26,219 nucleotides of DNA from a virus: the IMG/VR virus record IMGVR_UViG_3300047495_000056, positions 1 through 26,219 of that record. One strand, written 5' to 3'. The translations under genes and the position numbers were made by a program. Shown one piece after another: positions 7,801 to 13,813 of this stretch. Below the pieces are notes generated by a model. It was not told the origin of the DNA. It made no database searches and was given only the letters and a program-made list of their open reading frames with translations. Position 1 is the stretch's first letter; the number at the start of each line of letters is the position of its first letter.

Positions 7801-8046
7801 TCAGGCCGCCCACGTAATCGCCCGCCCACGACGGCGGGTTTGCGGACATGCGCCACAGGCGCCCAGGGTTGCGGCGGCGGTTTCAAGATTGGAGATTTCG
7901 CCGTCCAGGCGGTTCAGGTCGGCCTTGGAGTAGGACTGGCGCTGGCCGTTGAACTCAAATTCCGCCGTGGACTGCCCCGAAATCAGCTTGGCGCGCGCCG
8001 TCTGAAAGCTTTGGAGCTGCGCCATGTGGGAGGAACACAGGGACAT
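7801..8046 (-). CDS. gpW-like head-tail joining protein
   Basis: This 81-residue protein (start MSLCSSHMAQLQSF) has the gpW pattern: a first helix (QSFQTARAKLISGQ), a beta hairpin (AEFEFNGQRQSYSKA) and a second helix (DLNRLDGEISNLETAAATLG). gpW sits under the portal and is needed for DNA retention and tail joining. Its ATG overlaps the terminase stop as TGATG, which favours 8046 over an earlier in-frame start at 8073. The order terminase, W, portal is the same as in lambda. Confidence 0.8.
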   Translation of the reverse strand: MSLCSSHMAQLQSFQTARAKLISGQSTAEFEFNGQRQSYSKADLNRLDGEISNLETAAATLGACGACPQTRRRGRAITWAA

Positions 8047-10211
8047 CAGCGCTTCCTCCTGCTGGTAAACCAACCCGTCGTTTGGGCTGGCGGGGCGGCA
8101 GACGGCACGACGGTTTGGGCCATCGGCGCGGCGGCGGCGGCGTCTTCGGTCGGCGTGGACGCATCGTCGGCTGTCGGCAGAGGCGTGCGCGCGGCGCTCG
8201 CGTGCGGCGGCCTATCCCACAGCGCTTCGAGGCCCAGGGTTGACGCCTGACGCCGGCGCCCAAGCTCGATCCAGTCCGGCTCTGCGCCCGGGACGCCGAT
8301 GCCCATGGATCGGGCGATGGCCGTGGCGTAGACCCAAAGGTCCATTTCTTCGTTGCGGCGACGAACCCGGACCCAGGTTTCAGCCTTGACCACGCCCGTC
8401 TTGCGGTCCTGAACCTCGACCAGCGCTTCGCCGGTCAGCTCTTCGAAAAAGTCCCGGTCGATCCACTTTGGCCAGTGCGACTTGCCGGCCTGGCGCGCAG
8501 CCATGTCGCCGCTTAGTCCCGCCGGAATGGCCTCATTGAGCAGGGCGCGCTTGAGGTCCCATGTTCCGACCCGCCATGTGCGGCAATAGACCAGCGTCCC
8601 GTCATCGCCCTGGAGGCGCTGTTTCGCTCCGCGGCGAAGCGGCATGAGCCCCCAACCTTCCGCACCGTCGAGCGCCTTCACGTGGGCGTAGCGATTGCAG
8701 AAGGCGTAGACGTGAAAGGTCCCGAAACCGCTGTCTATGCCCCACGACACGCTGCACCGGCCGCCATCGGCATGCGGATAATCCCGCACGACCAATTCCG
8801 CCATGGCCGTCCAAAGCCGAGTCTCGGAGGGCGAGCCGTCGATTCGTCCGCGGTCCACGACCCAATGTTCGCTGTTCGGCCCGAAGGCATAGACCGTCCA
8901 CTGCGCCCAATCGCCGTTGATATCGACGGCGCCGACGACGACTTCCGCGCCGCTCGGGACCACACCCTTGACCAGCCGTGCGTCTCGACGCTCCAGAAGC
9001 TCGTCCAGATCGGCCTTCGCCATGGTGACTTCGTAGGCGCGGCCAAGGATTTGCTGGGAAAAGGCGATTTTCTCGGCCTCGTTCCATTTCTCAGCCTTGC
9101 GCCACTCGGCGGCGATATAGCTCCAGTCGACGGCCGGCGAGACAACTTGCCAAGCATGCCGACTGCGGGCGCGACCTTCGCTAGAGCGATCAGCCCAACG
9201 CTCCAGATCAGCCACCGGAATATACCAAGGTGGCGGCGGGTTCGCCTCCGAGCTGGACTTGAAGGTCTTCAGCCAGCGGCAGCGACGGACCATCTCAGCC
9301 TTATGGCGATGGTCGATCTCCGCGCCACAGCCAGGGCAATTGAAGTGCGGGCGCTCGCCCTCCCCCATGCCCTGCATTTGCTCGAAGTCCAGGCGCAGCC
9401 ACACGCCGTTAGGGCGGTCGCTACAGTGAGGACACGGGTGATAGAGGCGGCGCTGATCGCCTGCCTCGAAATCCTCAGTGACGGGACAGCCCGTCAGGCG
9501 ACCTGGCTGTCCATCCTCGCCGTTCTCAGAGCGCGTGACGATACCCGGCGTCGAGTTGTGGTAGGTCTTAGCGCCCGCCATCTCCCACTGCAGCTGGCGC
9601 TTGCGGAGCTGAGATCGCGGGTCCCCACGGTCGCCGACTTCACGTTCCCAGTTCGGCGTCTCCTCCATCACGACGAGGCAGAAGGTGACCATCTGCAGCG
9701 CCTTGGGCGAACCCGTCGCCAGCAGAACGCCCGTCCCGCCAGTGAAGCGCTTAAACGTGTTTGTCGAGCCGCGCTCGTCTCTGGACGTCATGGGCCGCAC
9801 CTTGCGGCGAAGCTCCGGCGTGGCGTCCACGATCGGTTGCCATTTGAGGTTGTTGTACTTCAACACCTCATCACCGGACGGAAGACCGACCGCCCATGGC
9901 CGCGGAACGACTGACGAGTAGTAGTAGGTCGCGATTTGACCGACCATGGTCTTGGCGATCTGCGCGGACCCGACAAACGTCTCATCCCTGCCTGGATCGT
10001 CGGGATGGAGACCGTCCAGCGGCTCGATCAGAAATTCGTAACCTTCGAACGAAAGCTTGCCCGTCCGAACCGAGCCCGTTTCGCCGGGGATTTCCAGGCA
10101 GGTCGCCCATTGGCTGAGGCGCTGTTCCGGCGTGGGCGTGACGGCGGTCGCCAAGGCCATGAGAAGGGCAGCGCATTGCGCCGCGACCTCCGCCGCGGTG
10201 AAGACGGCCAT
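8046..10211 (-). CDS. Terminase large subunit (GpA family)
   Basis: This is the packaging motor and cos-cleaving nuclease. It is 721 residues, within the usual range for GpA. The N-terminal ATPase has the divergent Walker A region DETFVGSAQIAKTM and a Walker B-like LVVMEETPNW (about residues 178-187), with Glu-Glu where Asp-Glu is usual, followed by GDRGDPRSQLRKRQ and the YHNSTPGI coupling segment. A CxxC pair set (CPHCSDRP, CPGCGAEI) follows. The nuclease half has VVGAVDINGDWAQW and IDSGFGT. The C-terminal 60 residues are Ala/Pro/Thr-rich. It lies three bases after the small subunit. Confidence 0.93.
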   Translation of the reverse strand: MAVFTAAEVAAQCAALLMALATAVTPTPEQRLSQWATCLEIPGETGSVRTGKLSFEGYEFLIEPLDGLHPDDPGRDETFVGSAQIAKTMVGQIATYYYSSVVPRPWAVGLPSGDEVLKYNNLKWQPIVDATPELRRKVRPMTSRDERGSTNTFKRFTGGTGVLLATGSPKALQMVTFCLVVMEETPNWEREVGDRGDPRSQLRKRQLQWEMAGAKTYHNSTPGIVTRSENGEDGQPGRLTGCPVTEDFEAGDQRRLYHPCPHCSDRPNGVWLRLDFEQMQGMGEGERPHFNCPGCGAEIDHRHKAEMVRRCRWLKTFKSSSEANPPPPWYIPVADLERWADRSSEGRARSRHAWQVVSPAVDWSYIAAEWRKAEKWNEAEKIAFSQQILGRAYEVTMAKADLDELLERRDARLVKGVVPSGAEVVVGAVDINGDWAQWTVYAFGPNSEHWVVDRGRIDGSPSETRLWTAMAELVVRDYPHADGGRCSVSWGIDSGFGTFHVYAFCNRYAHVKALDGAEGWGLMPLRRGAKQRLQGDDGTLVYCRTWRVGTWDLKRALLNEAIPAGLSGDMAARQAGKSHWPKWIDRDFFEELTGEALVEVQDRKTGVVKAETWVRVRRRNEEMDLWVYATAIARSMGIGVPGAEPDWIELGRRRQASTLGLEALWDRPPHASAARTPLPTADDASTPTEDAAAAAPMAQTVVPSAAPPAQTTGWFTSRRKR

Positions 10212-10213
10212 TG

Positions 10214-10777
10214 CTAAGCGGCGACCGAAGCGCCGGACATCTCCTGCGCCGCCTTGGTGAGATCGGACACCAGCGCCTCCAGCAAAACTCGATCTGCGGA
10301 CTTCAATTCAAGTTCGACCGCACGGAAGTCGGGAAGCCCCGTGATCTTCTGCGCCAGCGAGCGTCGGCGGCGCTCCAGCGCTTGGACAAACGCAGCGCCT
10401 GCAGCCTCAATCGCCGCGGAGGCGGCGTCGCGTGACAGCAGCTCGCCCTTGCGTTCCGCCAACCGAAGTTCAGCGGCTTCCGCTTCGGCTGACCTCTTCC
10501 GTTCAGTGCTATTCGCCGCCGAAGGCCCTGGAAGACGCGCCGGCGGCGTTTCGCGCAGTGAGAGATTATCCTGCACCGACAGGGAGGCCGCGCGCGCCGC
10601 GCGCAAAGCGTTGTACTCGACGAAGCGGACCATGCCGCCCGGCGCGCGCCGGACAGGCACGTCCGGGTTGTCCGCCAGGAAGCGGGAAATCCGAGACTGA
10701 GACACCGTGCGGCCGGCCTTGGTCTCCAGCTCAGCGGCTTCGGATTGGCTGACCCAATGCTGTTCGGCTTCGGCCAT
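10214..10777 (-). CDS. Terminase small subunit (Nu1-like)
   Basis: This 187-residue protein starts with a winged-helix-type DNA-binding segment (HWVSQSEAAELETKAGRTVSQSRISRFLADNP, about residues 7-40) and VRFVEYNALRAARAA, then a charged coiled coil (TERKRSAEAEAAELRLAERKGELLSRDAASAAIEAAGAAF) and a C-terminal helical domain. This is the Nu1 layout: DNA recognition at cosB, oligomerisation, then contact with the large subunit, whose gene follows directly. A CTATGC repeat cluster just upstream is a candidate binding target. No strong ribosome site is seen before the ATG. Confidence 0.85.
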   Translation of the reverse strand: MAEAEQHWVSQSEAAELETKAGRTVSQSRISRFLADNPDVPVRRAPGGMVRFVEYNALRAARAASLSVQDNLSLRETPPARLPGPSAANSTERKRSAEAEAAELRLAERKGELLSRDAASAAIEAAGAAFVQALERRRRSLAQKITGLPDFRAVELELKSADRVLLEALVSDLTKAAQEMSGASVAA

Positions 10778-10780
10778 CAG

Positions 10781-10820
10781 CTATGCGCCCTATGCTATGC
10801 AGGTGGCATAGTCCTATGCC
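10781..10820. repeat. CTATGC repeat cluster with perfect dyad (terminase or regulator binding site candidate)
   Basis: CTATGC occurs directly at 10781, 10790, 10795 and 10814, and inverted at 10806. The last two form a perfect 7-2-7 dyad, GGCATAG-TC-CTATGCC (10805-10820). The cluster ends only 3 bases before the start of the small terminase gene. Five copies of a 6-mer in 40 bases are not chance. Reasonable roles are a cosB-like site for the small terminase subunit or an operator; the position about 200-235 bp from the cosN candidate favours the first. Confidence 0.7.
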
Positions 10821-11004
10821 GTTGCAGCAACCCGTCACACTGGTGGGCACCCGCGGCTCCGCCCGACCGTATTGGCCGGCGAGCCGGGGAAGGACCCGCT
10901 GGTTCCCGCCGCCGACCGGGTCGGAGTGCCATGGGTCCTCTGGGTCCCCGTGGTCACCGATGCGCGGCGCGCCCCGGAAGCTCGCCTTGTCGGGCAAAGG
11001 CAAA

Positions 11005-11028
11005 CCCGCCGCGACGAGGTCGGGCGGG
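11005..11028 (-). other. Candidate cos site (cosN-like nick region)
   Basis: On the minus strand this reads CCCGCC-CGACCTCGTCGC-GGCGGG followed by TTTGCC: a 6-bp inverted repeat around a 12-base centre. It shares CGACCTCG, then CGGGTTT after a short insertion, with the lambda cosN region (GCGACCTCGCGGGTTTTCGC), in the same orientation relative to terminase. It lies about 230 bp upstream of the small terminase gene, close to the lambda spacing, in a 345-bp stretch without genes. The exact nick positions cannot be read from sequence. Confidence 0.45.
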
Positions 11029-11056
11029 CTAGGTTGATCAGGTGGTGGATAGCATC

Positions 11057-11090
11057 CGCAGGACGACGGGTTTTCACCCGTAGCCCTGCG
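11057..11090 (-). promoter_or_regulatory. Hairpin with GAAA loop in the late leader
   Basis: On the minus strand a 6-bp stem CGCAGG/CCTGCG, a 3x3 internal loop (GCT/CGT) and a second 6-bp stem ACGGGT/ACCCGT are closed by a GAAA tetraloop. The GNRA loop exists only on the minus-strand (late) transcript; the other strand has TTTC. No U-tract follows, so it is not a terminator. It begins 32 bases beyond the NusG-like gene's stop and precedes all structural genes, which makes it a candidate recognition element for that protein. A cos-related role is the alternative. Confidence 0.6.
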
Positions 11091-11122
11091 CAGTCACAGG
11101 ATCGGATGATTCGAGCGGTTCA

Positions 11123-11680
11123 TCAAGACGCCGCCTTGATCGCCGCAGGCGAGACGACCGTGCGGGTCTCCTGGCCAAGGAACTTCATGAACAGGACGGA
11201 GCGGTGTTCATCGACCTGCTCTTCGAAGAGGGCGTCATAGCCGGCCATTGCGCCGGCGACGACCCGCACCTTGTCGCCTTTGGTATGAGCGGGCCTGACG
11301 ATAGGCGACTTGTCCTTCAGAACGACCAGACCCCGCGCATCCTCCTGTTCCTTGATCTCGTCGATCATCCTGAGCGGAGCCGGACACGGACGCCCGGCGA
11401 CCGCCAGCAAGGAGCGCACGCCGATCGCGGCATGTGCGTCGCTCCAACGGGGCTGCGACGGATCAACACCAAGGAACAGGTAGCCCGGCAAGAACGGCAG
11501 CGACCGCGGCGCGTTCGGCCGCGTCGATAGATTGACCCGCATCGGCAGATACACCCGAAACTTGGCGTGGTTCAGATGAAACTTAGCCGTCAGCTCTTGG
11601 CGGAAATAGGTCTCGATCACATGCCAAGCCGTGGCGTTGTTCAGGTCACCTTCGGTTAGTCTTTGAGTTTGAGTTTCCAT
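11123..11680 (-). CDS. NusG/RfaH-family transcription elongation factor, likely late antiterminator
   Basis: This 185-residue protein has both parts of a specialised NusG paralog. An NGN domain (about residues 17-112) has AWHVIETYFRQELTAKFHL, FRVYLPM, the diagnostic FLPGYLFLGVDP and IGVRSLLAV. A C-terminal KOW domain (about 132-183) has KGDKVRVVAGAMAGYDALFEE and LFMKFLGQETRTVVSP. NusG-family proteins bind the clamp of RNA polymerase and reduce pausing or block Rho. The gene sits immediately before the packaging genes in the same direction, the place of a late regulator such as lambda Q. I chose the ATG at 11680; an upstream GTG at 11755 would add a sequence unlike the family. The ribosome site is weak. 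Confidence 0.85.
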   Translation of the reverse strand: METQTQRLTEGDLNNATAWHVIETYFRQELTAKFHLNHAKFRVYLPMRVNLSTRPNAPRSLPFLPGYLFLGVDPSQPRWSDAHAAIGVRSLLAVAGRPCPAPLRMIDEIKEQEDARGLVVLKDKSPIVRPAHTKGDKVRVVAGAMAGYDALFEEQVDEHRSVLFMKFLGQETRTVVSPAAIKAAS

Positions 11681-11727
11681 TTGAAAATCTCTGAAAGAGA
11701 GGTGGAAGGAAGGGAGCGGAGGGAGCA

Positions 11728-11967
11728 CGGACGAACGGACGGATACGAGGCGCACACGCTGCGCTCACGCTGCGCCTGCCTCATGAGCGGCTTAGGGCGG
11801 GGCTATCGTCCGTTCGTCCGTCATTGGCGATTTGCTGTTACGGAACAACGGCTTGCGCGACGGACGATCAACGGATGACGGACGATCGACCGTCCGTTTC
11901 GGCTCGGCGCGGCGACCTCGCGCGCATTCTTGAAGGACGCCATCGTCCGTTCGTCCGTCATCGTCCG
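11728..11967. repeat. Iteron-like array of CGTCCG/CGGACG in the gene-free stretch 11681-11982
   Basis: Ten copies of CGTCCG or its complement CGGACG lie in 240 bases: inverted at 11728, 11736, 11861 and 11879, and direct at 11807, 11815, 11891, 11944, 11952 and 11962. A 20-base block (ATCGTCCGTTCGTCCGTCAT) recurs exactly at 11805-11824 and 11942-11961. For uniform base composition about 0.1 copy would be expected. The array separates the replicative helicase gene from the NusG-like gene. It could be a replication origin with initiator-binding iterons, or an operator array for a late promoter. Nothing else is seen in this stretch. Confidence 0.75.
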
Positions 11968-11982
11968 TCATGGCGAAGCGGG

Positions 11983-13596
11983 TCATTGGTCGTCGTCCCA
12001 CTCAAGTTCGCCGCCCGACGCAGCTGCATAGCCGTTCGCCGACGCGCCGCCGGCGCTGTCTGGCCCCCTGCCTTGCGGCGGCGCGTCGAGGCCTTCGGCG
12101 TCCATCTCTCCGGGCGTCTTGAGGCGGATCGGGCCGCGGTACTTACAGCCGCGGCGATCCTTGCCCATGACGACGATCTGACGGTCTGTCATGGCGTCGC
12201 CGAACGCCTTGGCGCTCATGACGCGGTCTATGCCCTGGCCCTCGCACCAGATCTTGAAATCGCTGTACAGCTCCGCCACCAGCACGCGCTCGCCTTTGGC
12301 CGCCTCGCGCACGTGACATCGCTCCGACAGCCAATCCCCGAACGGCGAGCTGGCCTTGCGCAGGTTGTCGACGACGTCGTGCAGGCTGTCGGGCCAGGCC
12401 AGTTCCCCGCGCGTCAACCAGTCGCCGACGCCCTCGATCAACCAGTTCAGTATTCCCGAGCCCTCGTCCTTCAGCTTCTCCGGCAACATGCGGTCGATCT
12501 CCGCCTTGGGAACCTTGCGGCGGAACAGGATCGGATAGATGCGGCGCCATATCCCGTCGTCGTCGCCCTTGATCTTGACCCACGGGTTCATCTCCCAAAT
12601 CAGCTTGGCGCGAGGCCGAAACTCGATCGACTTGGCGTGCAGGTCGCGGGCGTCGAACTTGGACCCGCCCGTCCAGGCCTTGATCAGACCTTCCTTGAGC
12701 GCCGCGCCGCGTGGCGGTTCGCTGACGATCGCCATGCGGACATCGCCCGACAGCTTGATCAGATCGGGCGTCGGACCGCTTCCCGAGACCTGACCCGTCT
12801 CGATAAAGGTCTCCGGCTTGGCGACGGCGGCATACGTGCCCATCGTCTCGCGACAGGCGTCCAGCAGCGTGCTCTTGCCGTCCTGGCCATGGCCTTGGCA
12901 CATGAAGAAGCCCTGTTCGTGGATCGCGCCTGTCGAGCTGTAGCCCATGGCCCGGTGAAAGGCGCCGCGCTCCGCCTCATCGGGCAGGGACTGCGTCCAG
13001 ACCATGCGGTACAGCGGCGCCTTGGCCTTGGGGTCGTAGGGCACGCGGGCGCACTTGGTTATGCGGTCCGCCGCAGAGTGGTCGTGCAGATCGACGATGA
13101 ACTTGCCGTCTTCGAACCGCATCTTGACCGTGCCGTTCGTACAGTTCAGCGCATAGGGATCGACGTCGAAGGCGTCGATCTTGACCGTCATGTACGATTT
13201 GGCCTGCGTCAGCATGGCCGACGTCTTGCCCGCCGACCCGCTGTCCGTGGCGAAGCGCCAGAACTCTTTTGGCGTTGTTCCTTGCTCATTGTAGATCGCC
13301 CACAACGACGGCAGGCGATGCGCGACCTGATGCGCCAGCTTGCGCGCCAGATCCTCGCCGAACTCCGTATCCCAATACTTGCCGTTGAAGCCGACCCAGC
13401 CGAGCCCGAGGACGTGGAGCAAGGTGGCGCTCTCGCACCCGACCTCGCCCGTCAGAGCTACCGATCCACCCGCCAGCAGGATCAACCGCATGGCGTTGCC
13501 GATATCGTTTAGCGGAAAGCGCGCCAGGTCTTCCGGACTCGGTCCGCCGGAGCCGGGACGCGCCTTGTCGCCGAAAGGGTGTACGACCTCACCCAT
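11983..13596 (-). CDS. Phage replicative helicase, SF3/D5 (P4-type primase-helicase C-terminal half)
   Basis: This 537-residue protein has a D5_N-like region (about residues 90-210), an SF3 helicase core with Walker A GHGQDGKST (235-243), Walker B-like RMAIVSEP (287-294) and sensor segment KLIWEMNPWVKI (331-342), then a winged-helix C-terminal domain (about 419-493, FGDWLSERC ... ELYSDFKIWCEGQG ... KYRGPIRLK). It should unwind the phage origin as a hexamer. It lacks a primase domain; the prim-pol is encoded two genes upstream, so the usual fused protein is split here. Its ATG overlaps the stop of the small upstream gene. The Gly/Ala-rich acidic tail is unremarkable. Confidence 0.9.
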   Translation of the reverse strand: MGEVVHPFGDKARPGSGGPSPEDLARFPLNDIGNAMRLILLAGGSVALTGEVGCESATLLHVLGLGWVGFNGKYWDTEFGEDLARKLAHQVAHRLPSLWAIYNEQGTTPKEFWRFATDSGSAGKTSAMLTQAKSYMTVKIDAFDVDPYALNCTNGTVKMRFEDGKFIVDLHDHSAADRITKCARVPYDPKAKAPLYRMVWTQSLPDEAERGAFHRAMGYSSTGAIHEQGFFMCQGHGQDGKSTLLDACRETMGTYAAVAKPETFIETGQVSGSGPTPDLIKLSGDVRMAIVSEPPRGAALKEGLIKAWTGGSKFDARDLHAKSIEFRPRAKLIWEMNPWVKIKGDDDGIWRRIYPILFRRKVPKAEIDRMLPEKLKDEGSGILNWLIEGVGDWLTRGELAWPDSLHDVVDNLRKASSPFGDWLSERCHVREAAKGERVLVAELYSDFKIWCEGQGIDRVMSAKAFGDAMTDRQIVVMGKDRRGCKYRGPIRLKTPGEMDAEGLDAPPQGRGPDSAGGASANGYAAASGGELEWDDDQ

Positions 13597-13813
13597 TGGC
13601 GCTGTACCGCGCCGGATTCCCGCCGCGGCGGCTAGCTCGCTTCGCCCATTTCGAGCCTTTCCACCGTTTCGGCTTGCGCTCCCACCTTGTTAAGTCTGGA
13701 TTAGGCCAAGCTCTATACGGCTGGATGTGCCGACCTAATCGCGCCGAAACAGAGACGGCATGCGCGATCCTATCAAGGGCCGCTGCATAGAAACCGATCA
13801 CGCTTCCCTCCAT
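13589..13813 (-). CDS. Small basic protein between prim-pol and helicase, unknown
   Basis: This 74-residue protein overlaps the prim-pol stop at its start (ATG 13813, stop of prim-pol 13798) and overlaps the helicase start at its end (stop 13589, helicase ATG 13596). Such double overlap is the rule in this operon and supports a real gene. The C-terminal half is strongly basic (RWERKPKRWKGSKWAKRASRRGG), which would suit nucleic-acid contact. No family is recognised; it might help the split primase and helicase work together, but that is only position-based. Confidence 0.6.
   Translation of the reverse strand: MEGSVIGFYAAALDRIAHAVSVSARLGRHIQPYRAWPNPDLTRWERKPKRWKGSKWAKRASRRGGNPARYSANG

Noticed and set aside
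10835-11077. Short minus-strand frames across the cos region
   Set aside because: They lack ribosome sites and family resemblance, and cross the repeat cluster and cosN candidate; non-coding packaging DNA explains the stretch better.
11057-11090. Hairpin as an intrinsic terminator of the NusG-like gene
   Set aside because: No T-run follows on the minus strand and the stem is interrupted by an internal loop.
11030-11110. tRNA-like look of the hairpin region
   Set aside because: No acceptor stem, no T-loop GTTCRA in the right place and no anticodon arm geometry; two stacked stems with a GAAA loop fit better.
11824-13512. Long plus-strand frames opposite helicase, prim-pol, terminase and other minus-strand genes
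   Set aside because: They are GC-driven shadows: the minus strand carries recognisable motifs throughout and the plus products are Arg/Ala/Gly-rich without motifs.
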